Positions 1-8,318 are shown, counted from the stretch's first letter. The stretch is 64,000 bases of DNA from Sphingomonas ginsengisoli An et al. 2013 (GCF_009363895.1 NZ_CP045434.1:2498501-2562500), one strand, 5' to 3'. The notes: generated from the sequence alone by a model not told the origin. A program made the numbers and translations.

Positions 1-347
1 ACGCCGGCGACGATGGCGACCTGGATCAGGGTGCCGAAGACTTCCTCGCGGGTCGCACCGGCGCGGATCGCGGTTGGGATGTGGAACTTCAGGACATCAA
101 TGCCGGTCGTCCCGAGCGCGGCTCCGGCAGCGATGATGACGAGTTCGCGCGTCTTCAGATCAAGATCGTCGCGGCCGTAGACATCGCCGAACACCCATTC
201 GACGACATAGCGCCCGATATCGGGCGAGCTGTTCTTAAAGTTGTCGAGAAAAGCCTGAGCCGGAAATCCGGTGACGGCGGCGAACCGCTCGCTGCCCTCT
301 CTGAATCGATCATTGGATGGGGATGTGGTGGAAATGGAGTCTGACAT
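1..347 (-). CDS. Carboxymuconolactone decarboxylase (CMD) family protein, 3' part missing
   Basis: The first 115 codons of a leftward gene run off the window edge. The ATG at 345-347 is preceded by an AGGAGATA ribosome site. The visible protein has an N-terminal segment (RFREGSERFAAVTGFP) followed by the core helix pattern of the CMD/AhpD fold: TRELVIIAAGAALG near residues 77-90, then an aspartate and histidine-containing helix, then REEVFGTLIQVAIVAG. In this family that last segment precedes the end of the helical core. The proteins are either 4-carboxymuconolactone decarboxylases or thiol-dependent peroxidase-like enzymes. No CxxC motif is visible in the part present, so the decarboxylase-like branch is favoured, but the substrate is unknown. 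The gene is divergent from a TetR gene across two palindromes, so it is probably repressed by that regulator. It is most likely cargo of the mobile element. Confidence 0.8.
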   Translation of the reverse strand, partial: MSDSISTTSPSNDRFREGSERFAAVTGFPAQAFLDNFKNSSPDIGRYVVEWVFGDVYGRDDLDLKTRELVIIAAGAALGTTGIDVLKFHIPTAIRAGATREEVFGTLIQVAIVAG

Positions 348-361
348 CGTGTATCTCCTAT

Positions 362-408
362 GCACTGCACAGTGCAGTGCTGGATTAATTACACTGCACT
401 GTGCAGTG
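362..408. promoter_or_regulatory. Twin palindromic operators between CMD gene and TetR gene
   Basis: Two near-identical palindromes lie 11 bp apart in the divergent intergenic region. Positions 362-380 read GCACTGCACAGTGCAGTGC and 392-408 read CACTGCACTGTGCAGTG; each is perfect apart from its central base. Such symmetric sites between a TetR gene and a divergent target gene are typical TetR-family operators. Centre-to-centre spacing is about 29 bp. The second palindrome overlaps a GTG codon at 401, which argues that translation of the regulator begins further downstream. Confidence 0.75.
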
Positions 409-430
409 CAATCAACAGGAGAAGAATGCC

Positions 431-1096
431 TTGTCAGGTCCGCGTTCCCATGCCGGGAAAACCGTTTTGCCGCAGAAGGACACCGTTCGCGCGGAGACGC
501 CGAAGCGGGACGCCATTCTGGACGCGGCGACGCGCGTGTTTCTGGCACACGGTTACGAGGGCGCGAGCATGGACCTCGTGGCGAAGGAATCCGGCGCGGC
601 GCGGTGCACGGTCTATAATCAATTCGAGAGCAAGGAGGCGCTGTTCGCGGCGGCCGTCCAGCGGGTCTGGTGGGATTTTCCGGTGGTGGAGATCACGGCA
701 GACAGGCAAGCCCTGAATGACCCGACCGTGGGACTCGGCCGTCTCGGCAAGGCGATCGTCGATTTCTGGGAACCGCCGATCGCCGTCGCCTTCCTGCGCA
801 TGGTCATCAGCGAGGGTACGCGGTTTCCCGACCTGCCGCGCAACTTCTTCGAGGCCGGCAAGGCGCCGGCCATGCGCGCCTTGATCGGCTATCTGAAGCA
901 GATCAATGAGAACGGAACGCTCGCCATCCCCGATGCCGAACTGGCCGCGCGGCAGTTCCTCGGCCTGCTCAACGAACCCCTTCTGTGGCTGCGCGTCGTC
1001 GGTGTCGGAGAGGCGCCATCCGCCACCGAGCGCAAGCGCGTCGTCGAGGAAGCCGTTGCGATGATGATGGCGCGGTATAGTCCCGCGAGGAATTGA
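431..1096 (+). CDS. TetR/AcrR family transcriptional regulator
   Basis: The reading frame is open from a GTG at 401, but that codon lies inside the palindromic operator. A TTG at 431 has an AGGAG site (417-421) at good spacing and is the preferred start, giving about 221 residues. The protein has an N-terminal TetR helix-turn-helix (RDAILDAATRVFLAHGYEG, then SMDLVAKESGAARCTVYNQFESKEALF) and a helical ligand-binding C-terminal domain of the AcrR type. It faces the CMD gene across two palindromes and probably represses both genes, with an unknown aromatic or lactone-type inducer. It converges on the relaxase gene with only 6 bp between the stops. Confidence 0.85.
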   Translation: MSGPRSHAGKTVLPQKDTVRAETPKRDAILDAATRVFLAHGYEGASMDLVAKESGAARCTVYNQFESKEALFAAAVQRVWWDFPVVEITADRQALNDPTVGLGRLGKAIVDFWEPPIAVAFLRMVISEGTRFPDLPRNFFEAGKAPAMRALIGYLKQINENGTLAIPDAELAARQFLGLLNEPLLWLRVVGVGEAPSATERKRVVEEAVAMMMARYSPARN

Positions 1097-1102
1097 AGAG
1101 CA

Positions 1103-3157
1103 TCAAATCCCCAATCCCCGCTGCCGCCCCAACTGCCAGGACACCGATCCGCTCTGGACGATGCCTGACACCTCGCGATCGAGCTGCCGGTCGATGACGG
1201 GCCGCCACGGGACAAGGGTGAACTCGTGGGACTTCTCGACGATGGCGAACTTGCCGCTCGATAGCTGCACGGTCCCGGTGAACTTCCCCGTGACGGTCTC
1301 GCCATCGGCGGCGGCGCGGAATGGCAGCGTCTTCTTCGCCGCCAATTCGTCACCGGCACGGGCGACTTCACGCTCCTGAAGCGTGGCGATCAGGTTACGG
1401 CGATAGGCGGTGCGGCCATCGACCTGACGGATCGCATCGCCACGGTCGATCAGGGTCTCGCGGCGGCGATCCATCGCCTCGCGAACCTGCTCTCCGAACC
1501 CCGACACCGACAGGTCCGATGTACCCGCGCCGACCAGCCAGCGGTCGAGCCAGGTTGCGCCGTCCGATCCGATCTGGCGATCGAGGTCGAAGGTCGAGAG
1601 GACGCGGATATTGGCGCGGGCGTTACGCCCCGCGTCATGGGCGGCGACGCGCGCCTCGAAATCATCCGGGATACGCCATTGATCGGCGTCGATCCGCTCG
1701 GCGATCCCGGCCCGTCGTAACGCCTCCAGCCGGCGAACATGGGCATCGACGAAACCCTCATATTCCCCGCCCGGCACGCGGCCCTCGAACCGGGCCTGCT
1801 CCAGATGGCGGCTCGGCCGATAGATGCCGTCCTCGGCCATGCCGATGATGGCACGATCGGACGGGCGAGCTGCGCCGTCCGCCGGGCCGATCTCGACGAC
1901 GCTGCCGATGCGGGCGTCTTCAACGCGGGCCGGATCGATGCCGGAGACATGGTGCGTGCGCCCGTCGATCCCATCGACCACCAGCGTCAGGTTCTCGCCC
2001 AACTCGTCGGAAAGATGCTTGTCGATGACGCGCCCGATGATCGGCGTCGCCGGCGCGGCATCGTGAATCTCGAAGCTCATCGGATCGCGCTCGGCGCCCT
2101 CGGCCCGGAGCGCCTTCTGCATGGTGCGAACGATGTCGCCACGCTCGCCCATCTCGCGCAGGGTCGGCTCCAGCCTTTCGCTCAATTCCCAGACGCTCGG
2201 CGCGTGCTCGGTGGCTAGGCCCATGTCGCCGAGCTTGCCGAGACGGCGCAGGCGCAGGGTTCGGTCGGACTGGCCGCGCAGATCGCCCGGTTCATGGCGC
2301 AGATCGATAAAACGGTCATCGGCCTCGGCGATCATCGCCCGGTCGATCCGCGTAAGCCGATCCTGGTCGATCTCGGCCGCGAGTTTGCGGCCCTGTTCGA
2401 TCTCGGTGACGGGGCCGAGTTCCAGCGCCGCCAGTTCGCTCGCCCGCTCGCGGATGCCATTGGCGAGATAGTCGCCATTGATGACGAGATCCTCGCCCAG
2501 CGCATCGCGGCCGTTGACGATGACGTGGACATGCGGATGGCCGGTGTTGTGGTGATTGACCGCGACCCAATCGAGCTTGGTGCCAAGGTCGGTCTCGACC
2601 TGCGCCATCAGCTCGCGGGTATAGCCCGTCAGGTCGGCGAGATCGGCGGCGTCCTCGGGCGAGACGATGAAACGGAACTGGTGGCGATCATCCTTGCCGC
2701 GATCAAGGAAGGCATCACCATCGGCACGATCCTCGCCCGCCGAATAGAGCTGCCCGCGCTCGCCATCGCGTGACGTGCCGTCGCGCTGGATATAGCGCAG
2801 ATGGGCGGCCGCCTTGCCGCTCTTGCCCGCGCCCTTGACGAAGCGGGTCTTGATGACGACGCGGCGCATTCCCGGCGCGCTGTGCCGCCAGCCGCCGGCG
2901 ATGTGGCGGGACTGGACGAAGCTGGCGCCCCGGCCGCGCCGGACGCCCGGTCCCGCGAAGGTATTGTGCTTCGGACCTGCCTTGCCGGACGAGGCCGACT
3001 TCGCCGATGCCGAGTGGCGCGAGGATGCCGCCGTGCTCTGCTGGCGGGCGATCTTCTTGACCTGGCTGAAGAAGCTCTTCGTCTGCCCCGCCTTCGGCGC
3101 GTCGGAGCGGACGCGGCCGGGCCTTGGCCGGAAGCGGTTGTCGTCGTCGCCACTCAT
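1103..3157 (-). CDS. VirD2-type relaxase with C-terminal DUF3363
   Basis: A 684-residue DNA-nicking transfer relaxase. The ATG at 3157 (MSGDDDNRF) was chosen because the frame further upstream is low-complexity Arg/Pro/Ser sequence without a ribosome site. After a basic, disordered N-terminus (about 1-95) comes the relaxase domain: AAHLRYIQRDG near 117-127 and the metal-binding histidine triad HPHVHVIVNGRD at 207-218, with H207, H209 and H211 as expected ligands. The rest (about 300-684) matches the DUF3363 layout that follows this relaxase domain in alphaproteobacterial conjugative elements. It should nick at oriT and pilot the strand into a type IV secretion channel. It ends the rdfS-like/repA/parA/traF operon. 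No traG or trb genes are seen; they may lie left of the window. Confidence 0.9.
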   Translation of the reverse strand: MSGDDDNRFRPRPGRVRSDAPKAGQTKSFFSQVKKIARQQSTAASSRHSASAKSASSGKAGPKHNTFAGPGVRRGRGASFVQSRHIAGGWRHSAPGMRRVVIKTRFVKGAGKSGKAAAHLRYIQRDGTSRDGERGQLYSAGEDRADGDAFLDRGKDDRHQFRFIVSPEDAADLADLTGYTRELMAQVETDLGTKLDWVAVNHHNTGHPHVHVIVNGRDALGEDLVINGDYLANGIRERASELAALELGPVTEIEQGRKLAAEIDQDRLTRIDRAMIAEADDRFIDLRHEPGDLRGQSDRTLRLRRLGKLGDMGLATEHAPSVWELSERLEPTLREMGERGDIVRTMQKALRAEGAERDPMSFEIHDAAPATPIIGRVIDKHLSDELGENLTLVVDGIDGRTHHVSGIDPARVEDARIGSVVEIGPADGAARPSDRAIIGMAEDGIYRPSRHLEQARFEGRVPGGEYEGFVDAHVRRLEALRRAGIAERIDADQWRIPDDFEARVAAHDAGRNARANIRVLSTFDLDRQIGSDGATWLDRWLVGAGTSDLSVSGFGEQVREAMDRRRETLIDRGDAIRQVDGRTAYRRNLIATLQEREVARAGDELAAKKTLPFRAAADGETVTGKFTGTVQLSSGKFAIVEKSHEFTLVPWRPVIDRQLDREVSGIVQSGSVSWQLGRQRGLGI

Positions 3158-3446
3158 GGCCGATCCGCCCGAAACCGTCGATTTGGGCGCAGAGTGCCGC
3201 GAAAAACGCGGCGGATGCTGGCTTTGCCGCGCCTCGCGGCACCATGACGGCCCGGAGACGGTGCCGTCCGGAACAGTGTGCAGACAAGGGCTTGCCCCCC
3301 GGATCGGCCCCATAGGGTGCCGCCCGGTTTTATCTTGCCCTCCCGCCTTCCTACCTGTTCTGCCCCTTCTGCTGACGGATGAGACTGTCGCCAGCCCCAT
3401 CCGCTGCACACTGAAACCTGCCACGCGATCCCGCCGACTACGATCC
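3158..3446 (+). other. Candidate oriT region with VirD2/RP4-like nick motif
   Basis: This 289-bp gap upstream of the relaxase has no convincing gene. At 3331-3340 the + strand reads TATCTTGCCC, which resembles the RP4 and T-DNA border nick consensus (YATCCTG followed by a pyrimidine). Cleavage would fall between 3337 and 3338. Location immediately upstream of the relaxase gene is usual for such origins. The motif is short, so the assignment rests on position as much as on sequence. Confidence 0.45.
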
Positions 3447-4166
3447 TCATGGTCGTGATCCGGTGCTCGCCCGCGCGACGAACAGGCCGCCCGACTGCGG
3501 CACGATGGCGGAGACATCGCGCACGGGCAGAGCCGGTCCAACATCGTTCGACCGACTCTCGGCCTGCACGCGATCGACAACGGGACCGCGATCCGGCTGC
3601 GCGACGAAGAGCGGCGCACGAGTCCATGCCGACTGATCGGCCACCGCGACCATGACAGGCGGGACGGTCACGCCGCTGTCGATGACCGGCGCGATGGCGG
3701 CAACATAGGCGCGGGTTTCGGCGGGCAGCGGCCGACCAGACAGCGACGCCTCGTAGCGGCCGGGGCCGGCGTTGTAGGCGGCCAGCATGGCGGTGACGCT
3801 GCCGTAGCGGTCGTGCAGTTCGCGCAGGTAAGCCGTGCCCGCGAGGATGTTGTCGCGCGGGTCGTAGGGATCGCTGCCGAGCCGATGCCGGGCGCGCAGA
3901 CCGGCCCAGGTGTCGGGCATGATCTGCATCAGTCCGATCGCACCGGCCGACGACACCGCGCGCGGATCGCCGGCGCTCTCGGCGCGCAGCACCGCCCTGA
4001 TCCATGCGACCGGAACGCCGAACCGTTGCGAGGCTTCCGCGATCGGCGCGGCATAGGGATCGGCGGGTGCGCTGCGTTCCGCCGGTTGGGGCTGCGCCAC
4101 GGCAGCGACGGGCAAAGCGCAGGCGAACAATCCCGCCAGCAGCAGGCGCGCGCATCGGACAGGCAC
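3447..4166 (-). CDS. Lytic transglycosylase (SLT domain), conjugation-associated
   Basis: A 239-residue secreted muramidase-like protein that probably opens the peptidoglycan for the transfer apparatus. The GTG at 4166 is preferred: it has a GGAG ribosome site, and the product begins with a signal peptide (basic start, then LLLAGLFACALPVAAVAQ). The frame is also open to an ATG at 4376, which would place 70 residues before the signal sequence. The SLT domain follows: the catalytic Glu lies in RAVLRAESAGDPRAVS, and the fold motifs GAIGLMQIMPDTW and AMLAAYNAGPGRYE are clear. The C-terminal ~80 residues are Pro/Val-rich and probably disordered. It lies between DUF736 and the relaxase, in a typical transfer-gene order. 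Confidence 0.9.
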   Translation of the reverse strand: MPVRCARLLLAGLFACALPVAAVAQPQPAERSAPADPYAAPIAEASQRFGVPVAWIRAVLRAESAGDPRAVSSAGAIGLMQIMPDTWAGLRARHRLGSDPYDPRDNILAGTAYLRELHDRYGSVTAMLAAYNAGPGRYEASLSGRPLPAETRAYVAAIAPVIDSGVTVPPVMVAVADQSAWTRAPLFVAQPDRGPVVDRVQAESRSNDVGPALPVRDVSAIVPQSGGLFVARASTGSRP

Positions 4167-4380
4167 ACTGTCTCCGCTGTGATGCCAGCCTGCCAGCGTG
4201 CTCGCTACGGTCAAGGGTGCGCGCAAAGCGCCGGCGAAACGCCGCCCTTGACCTTCGATGCGCGCGCCGGCCGACTTGTGGTCGAGCGGGACGAAGGAAT
4301 GAGACGGCTTTCCCGCGAACAAAGGAACGATCTTGGTCAACGCAATCGCGCGCGCGAACAGACTGACGGATCGCATGATG

Positions 4381-4716
4381 TCAGTCCTTCCCGTCGCGTT
4401 TTGGCAGGCGGCTCCAGTGCAGCGACCATGCGTTGCCGGTGTCGTCGTCACGGAAGAGGTTGGCCCGGACGGGTGCGAGGAAGGCGGGATCGTCGAGAGT
4501 GAGCGCGATATAGTCGCCGGCTTTCTCGCCGGTGCGTTTCCAGCCGGCGCCGATCTCCGGCCCGTCCGCGTCGCCGAGATGGACGCGGTAGTCCGGCGCG
4601 TTCTCGGCGTCGGACGGCTCGGCCGGAACGACATGGATGTGTCTCAGCAGCGTCAGTGTTTCGATGCGACCGGCAAAGCCGGATGGTTCGCGGGTGAACT
4701 GGCCGATTTGCGGCAT
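4381..4716 (-). CDS. DUF736 family protein (copy 1)
   Basis: A 111-residue protein beginning MPQIGQFTREPSGFAGRIET and containing the family signatures APDYRVHLGD, GAGWKRTGEKAGDYIALTLDDP and RANLFRD. DUF736 proteins are small cytosolic proteins almost confined to alphaproteobacterial conjugative elements and plasmids; their role is unknown. A second, clearly divergent copy lies at 12436-12750. It sits between the TraF-type peptidase and the lytic transglycosylase in the same orientation, so co-transcription is likely. Confidence 0.9.
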   Translation of the reverse strand: MPQIGQFTREPSGFAGRIETLTLLRHIHVVPAEPSDAENAPDYRVHLGDADGPEIGAGWKRTGEKAGDYIALTLDDPAFLAPVRANLFRDDDTGNAWSLHWSRLPKRDGKD

Positions 4717-4783
4717 GGGAAATCTCCGGCGGTGGCGTTGGGATAGCGATCGGCGAGCACCGCTCCCGCCGATCGAAAGCGGG

Positions 4784-5329
4784 TCAGTGGGTGGCGGCAC
4801 GCCAGACGAAATGGTCGTCACCGGCTTCGTCGGTGTAGAGCGGCGTCGCCTTGCCGATGACGGTGCGTGCCGGGATCGGCCCGAAATAGCGGCCGTCGAG
4901 ACTGTCCGGCACGGACGGATTCATCAGGAAGATGTCGCCGTCCGCGATGCGGCGGCAGCCTTGCCAGACGGGCAGTTCGCGGTCGCGCCGGTCGCGGTCG
5001 AGTGCATCGCCGAATGGCACGCCATCGACCGTGATCGTGCGACCGGTGCGGCAGACCTCTTGCCCGGAAAGCGCCGCCACATGCTTCATCAGCGGTACGT
5101 CGCGACCGATATAGCCGCGCTCCACCATGAAATCGGCGAGCGGCTTGTAGGGCATGACGGCGACCAGATCGCCGACACGAAGATTGCGCGGCGGATCGAG
5201 ATCGTAGAGGCCGATCGGCACGCTGGCGGAAGCGTTCCAGACCAGACGCAGCGGCGTCGGGATGAAGGACGCGATGGCGATACCCATCACGGAAAAGTAC
5301 GTCACCATGACATAGCCGAAGCGGGTCAT
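4784..5329 (-). CDS. traF: TraF-type S26 signal peptidase
   Basis: A 181-residue membrane-anchored serine peptidase. The start at 5329 overlaps the stop of DUF2840 by 4 bp (ATGA), indicating translational coupling. One N-terminal transmembrane segment (about 5-25) is followed by the S26 signatures: the catalytic Ser in SASVPIGLY near residues 34-42 and the general-base Lys in PLMKHVAALSG around residue 82. C-terminal box motifs (GDIFLMNPSVPDSLDGRYFG) complete the fold. In RP4-like systems TraF cleaves and cyclises the pilin TrbC, so this gene implies a Trb-type pilus encoded elsewhere on the element. Confidence 0.9.
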   Translation of the reverse strand: MTRFGYVMVTYFSVMGIAIASFIPTPLRLVWNASASVPIGLYDLDPPRNLRVGDLVAVMPYKPLADFMVERGYIGRDVPLMKHVAALSGQEVCRTGRTITVDGVPFGDALDRDRRDRELPVWQGCRRIADGDIFLMNPSVPDSLDGRYFGPIPARTVIGKATPLYTDEAGDDHFVWRAATH

Positions 5330-5847
5330 TGTTCGATCTCCCGCCGCTTGAGCCACGCCTGATGGCGATCCGCCGTGTAGGGGCGCGGTTGGTGGCCCGC
5401 GCCGATGCGGTTGCCGACGTGTCGCCAGTGGTCCGGCGCGACCTCGCAAGCGTCGATGTCGGCCGCTTCCACCGCGTCGATATGGCGGAGCACCTGTTCG
5501 ACCTTGGGCCAGCCTTCGATCTTCAGAAGGATGTCGCCGCCAGGACGCACGAAAGGCAGAGTCTGATAGGGTTCGCCGGCCTCCACCGCCCGCACGATGT
5601 CGATGCGCGAGATGATGGTGCCGAAGTCGTTGGCCGCCCAGCGGACGAAGGCGAAGATGCTGCCAGCGCGATAGGAGAAGAGACGGCGGCGGCGGTCCTG
5701 CACCTGTTCGTGAACCTCTCGGCCGAACCTGATCCAGTTCTCGATCCGCTTCTCGATATGCGTCAGCTCGACATGGGTGAGGCTGTCGGCCGGTAGCGCG
5801 GACGGCACGGGGCCGCCCCGCGCGCGGGGAACCGCGGCGGTGGTCAT
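5326..5847 (-). CDS. DUF2840 domain-containing protein
   Basis: A 173-residue protein with a Pro/Ala-rich first 20 residues and then the DUF2840 core: LTHVELTHIEKRIENWIRFG, FSYRAGSIFAFVRWAANDFG and ISRIDIVRAVEAGEPYQTLP. The family is of unknown function and is found next to traF in alphaproteobacterial integrative elements. It overlaps both neighbours by 4 bp (5326-5329 and 5844-5847), so it is an internal member of a translationally coupled operon. The conserved aromatic and basic residues could suit nucleic-acid contact, but this is not established. Confidence 0.88.
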   Translation of the reverse strand: MTTAAVPRARGGPVPSALPADSLTHVELTHIEKRIENWIRFGREVHEQVQDRRRRLFSYRAGSIFAFVRWAANDFGTIISRIDIVRAVEAGEPYQTLPFVRPGGDILLKIEGWPKVEQVLRHIDAVEAADIDACEVAPDHWRHVGNRIGAGHQPRPYTADRHQAWLKRREIEQ

Positions 5848-6098
5848 GATGGGTCTCCTTCGGTGGTTGGTGGAAATTCGCGCGCGAGCAGATCGCGCAG
5901 CATGTCGGCGACGGTGACGCCGCGCCGGAACGCGGCGATCTTGATCCGGCCGCGCAGCTCGGGCGTCACGTCGATGGTCAGCCGCGCGGTGAAGCCGCCG
6001 GCATCGCCGTCGCGCGGCGAAGCGTTCGCCGCCTTGATCCAGTGTTCGGGATCGGCCGGACGGGCGGCGAAGCCCCGGCGGGTCGGGCGCTCGCTCAT
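5844..6098 (-). CDS. Ribbon-helix-helix partition-type protein
   Basis: An 84-residue protein overlapping parA and DUF2840 by 4 bp each. The N-terminal half is basic and flexible. The C-terminal half (FTARLTIDVTPELRGRIKIA, then FRRGVTVADMLRDLLAREF) matches a ribbon-helix-helix dimer: one strand followed by two helices. Small RHH proteins immediately downstream of a parA gene normally act as centromere-binding partners (ParG/ParB-like) and as autorepressors of the operon. No centromere repeats were identified nearby. Confidence 0.8.
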   Translation of the reverse strand: MSERPTRRGFAARPADPEHWIKAANASPRDGDAGGFTARLTIDVTPELRGRIKIAAFRRGVTVADMLRDLLAREFPPTTEGDPS

Positions 6099-6748
6099 GG
6101 CGCTACCCTCCCGATGCGCAGATGGTCGATCTCATCTGCCTGCGCCGCGATCTCGCGTGCGGCGGGCGTGTCGTCGTCCAGTTCGGACACCAGCCGTCCC
6201 GACTGTGCAGCGACGGCGAAGGCGATGCGTTGCCCGATGGTGGCGGCAAGCACCGGCGGATCGTGATCGGCCAGCGTCTCGGCCGTCTCACGGGCGAGCA
6301 CGGTACGCGCACCGCATCGGTTGAGCACGAAGCGCGCGACCAGTTCGGGCCGGTAGATGCGCGCCTCGGTGATGAGCGCCAGCATTTCCGCCGAGGCCCA
6401 GCCGTCAAGCGGCGATGGCTGCACCGGGATCAGCACCAGGTCGGCCGCCAGCAGAGCCGAGCGCATCAGGGCGGCGACACGCGGCGGGCCGTCGATGACG
6501 ATCACATCGGCGTCTCGCGCCAACTCAGGCGCTTCCCGGTGCAATGTATCGCGGGCCAGGCCGATGACGCCGAACGTGCGGCCCAGCCCCTCTCGGGCGC
6601 GCTGCTGCGACCAGTCCAGCGCCGAACCCTGCGGGTCGGCGTCGATCAGGGTGACGCGCTTGCCCCGTCGCGCCCATTCTCCGGCGAGGTTCAGCGCCAG
6701 CGTCGTCTTGCCGACGCCGCCCTTCTGGTTGAGGAGCGCGACGATCAT
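6095..6748 (-). CDS. parA: ParA family partition ATPase
   Basis: A 217-residue ParA/MinD ATPase. It starts MIVALLNQKGGVGKTTLALN, containing the deviant Walker A box with its signature lysine at residues 9-16. Walker A' (DADPQGSALDW), Walker B (DVIVIDGPPR) and the C-terminal substrate-facing helices follow. The length is that of plasmid-type Ib ParA proteins without an N-terminal HTH. It overlaps the RepA gene by 4 bp and the RHH gene by 4 bp, so the three are probably made in a fixed ratio. It should maintain the excised circular form of the element. Confidence 0.93.
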   Translation of the reverse strand: MIVALLNQKGGVGKTTLALNLAGEWARRGKRVTLIDADPQGSALDWSQQRAREGLGRTFGVIGLARDTLHREAPELARDADVIVIDGPPRVAALMRSALLAADLVLIPVQPSPLDGWASAEMLALITEARIYRPELVARFVLNRCGARTVLARETAETLADHDPPVLAATIGQRIAFAVAAQSGRLVSELDDDTPAAREIAAQADEIDHLRIGRVAP

Positions 6749-7824
6749 GACGACCGCCTGCCGGCGGCACCGGCACCACGGGTCGCGCAGGCGCGCGCCA
6801 ACAAAGAAGAGTTAGATTCTTTGTTAGACTCTAAGTTAGCAGCCGGATTCCGCGTTTCAGGCCAGAGACTTAACTGCGGTTCGTGCGCCCGAAATCCCGA
6901 TAGTGCTGCGCCCGAAGTCCCGATACCGTTTGCGCCCGAAGTCACGAGCGTTTCCACACGGTTATACACAGGCACTGTGGATAAACCGGAGGGGCGGATT
7001 TGCATCATCTCGCGCCGCCCTTCGCGCCAGATGTCGAGGCGATAGCCGGGCAGCGGCTGGCGGGCGGCAATGCGGCGCAGATCGAGCGCGAAGTCGGAGA
7101 GGCGCGCGAGACTGCCCGATTTCTCGTGCAGGTGGGCGACCTCGAACAGCCAGCCATGTTGCTGGTGGCCGGCGTGCTTGCGGGCGACGCGGTAGAGCCA
7201 GCGTTCGATGCCGCCGGTCAGCCGGAAATAGGCTGGGTCGATGGTCAGGACCAGCGAACGGTCGATGACGCCGCGATAGAACCAGTCGGGCAGGACGAAC
7301 TCCATGCCCTCGACGTGGCCGTCGCGGGTGGTCAATTCCTCCCATTCGTTGATCCAGGAGAACTGATGCCGCCGCCAATGCTCGCCGTGACGGATGGTGG
7401 TGCGGATCACAGTCGATTGCAGACGGGCGAGCGCGCCCTTCAGCAGGCGGTATTCGCGCGCGCCGGTGGCGCGGCCGACCGCCTGCAAGAGCTGGTAGGG
7501 TGTGAAGCGCAGGAAGCGCGAGGTGCGCAGGCCGTGGTTCTCGGCCTCGACGATCTGGCTGGCGGCCCAGATCAGCACGTCGGCGTCCCAGATCGTCGCC
7601 ATGCCGTGTTCGGGCATCCCGAAGACTTCGACGCGCTGCCCGCCGGCCTCGTAGAGGATCGGCGCGATGCGCCTGGCCTTGGCAAGCGAGAAGAACGGCC
7701 GCTCCATGAGATCGCGCTGATCGCGGGGGCTGGCGTCGCCGGTGGCGACCACGAAGGGATCGAGCCGTTCGCGTTCGCTGCCCTCTCCAAGGCGTCTGCG
7801 GGCATGATGATCGGCGCCCGGCAT
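6745..7824 (-). CDS. repA: Replication initiator protein A (RepA-like)
   Basis: A 359-residue protein of the plasmid RepA family of alphaproteobacteria. Recognisable stretches are MERPFFSLAKARRIAPILYE, the winged-helix-like YQLLQAVGRATGAREYRLLK, and WEELTTRDGHVEGMEFVLPD, ending in a probably disordered Ser/Ala-rich tail. Such proteins bind iterons at a plasmid origin. Within integrative elements they are thought to support limited replication of the excised circle. The start codon lies directly next to the stop of the upstream HTH gene, and the 3' end overlaps parA by 4 bp. A second in-frame ATG at the MERPFF segment (about residue 40) is an alternative start. No iteron array was recognised in the window. 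Confidence 0.88.
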   Translation of the reverse strand: MPGADHHARRRLGEGSERERLDPFVVATGDASPRDQRDLMERPFFSLAKARRIAPILYEAGGQRVEVFGMPEHGMATIWDADVLIWAASQIVEAENHGLRTSRFLRFTPYQLLQAVGRATGAREYRLLKGALARLQSTVIRTTIRHGEHWRRHQFSWINEWEELTTRDGHVEGMEFVLPDWFYRGVIDRSLVLTIDPAYFRLTGGIERWLYRVARKHAGHQQHGWLFEVAHLHEKSGSLARLSDFALDLRRIAARQPLPGYRLDIWREGRREMMQIRPSGLSTVPVYNRVETLVTSGANGIGTSGAALSGFRAHEPQLSLWPETRNPAANLESNKESNSSLLARACATRGAGAAGRRSS

Positions 7825-8094
7825 TCAGCGGGACGCCTTTTCGGCTGCGGTCAGCGGCCGGGCGGGAAAGACACGGGTGGCAGTCTGCTCCGAGGCGGAT
7901 TTGCGGATGCCGTCGTCAGTCCACGCCTGAAGGTCATCAACCGAATAGACGATGCGTCCGCCGATCTTGCGATAGGTCGGGCCGGTGCCGTAGGTGCGGT
8001 GCTTTTCCAGCGTGCGGATGGAAATGCCGAGGAAGCGCGCCGCATCGGGCGTGCGCAGGTATCGGGGCGGTAGCCCCGTTTTGGGATCAAGCAT
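7825..8094 (-). CDS. AlpA/MerR-type HTH protein, probable excisionase (RdfS-like)
   Basis: An 89-residue protein: PPRYLRTPDAARFLGISIRT is a MerR/AlpA-type winged helix-turn-helix recognition unit, followed by the short wing RKIGGRIVYSVDDLQAW. The last 25 residues are basic and Ala/Thr-rich. Proteins of this form at the head of the rep/par/traF/relaxase operon are known in Mesorhizobium ICEMlSym(R7A) as RdfS, the recombination directionality factor whose expression triggers excision. Here it is the first gene of the leftward operon and abuts repA with no gap. A perfect 8-bp stem (8195-8217) lies in its upstream region. The excisionase role is inferred from family and gene order. Confidence 0.8.
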   Translation of the reverse strand: MLDPKTGLPPRYLRTPDAARFLGISIRTLEKHRTYGTGPTYRKIGGRIVYSVDDLQAWTDDGIRKSASEQTATRVFPARPLTAAEKASR

Positions 8095-8194
8095 GATTGG
8101 ATCTCCGGTCGGGTTCGAGCGGACTACCGAGGGCGGCAGCGGGCTATGGCGAACCCTGGCGAAGAAACGGCGGCTTGCAGCGTGCCGGAATCAG

Positions 8195-8217
8195 GGGGGT
8201 GCGATTTCGGCACCCCC
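8195..8217. repeat. Perfect hairpin upstream of RdfS-like gene
   Basis: GGGGGTGC at 8195-8202 and GCACCCCC at 8210-8217 form an 8-bp perfect stem with a 7-nt loop. It lies 101 bp upstream of the RdfS-like start codon and has no T-run on either strand, so an operator is as likely as a terminator. Confidence 0.5.
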
Positions 8218-8289
8218 ATAGAGATTGCGGCAAAGCCGCGATGTAGCCGCAAAATCACTGGCGAAGGGCAACTCGCTCAATAATATTTG

Positions 8290-8318
8290 TTGATTATGGG
8301 CTTTATTCGGCATAAATT
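8290..8318 (+). promoter_or_regulatory. Probable promoter of the Lrp-LysE operon (leaderless)
   Basis: TTGATT (8290-8295) and TAAATT (8313-8318) are separated by 17 bp in an AT-rich patch. The expected transcription start would fall at about 8325, which is the A of the ATG. No ribosome site precedes that ATG, consistent with a leaderless message. Confidence 0.5.

Noticed and set aside
8195..8217. Hairpin as a rho-independent terminator
   Set aside because: No T-run on either strand and no gene ending beside it; kept as an inverted repeat only.
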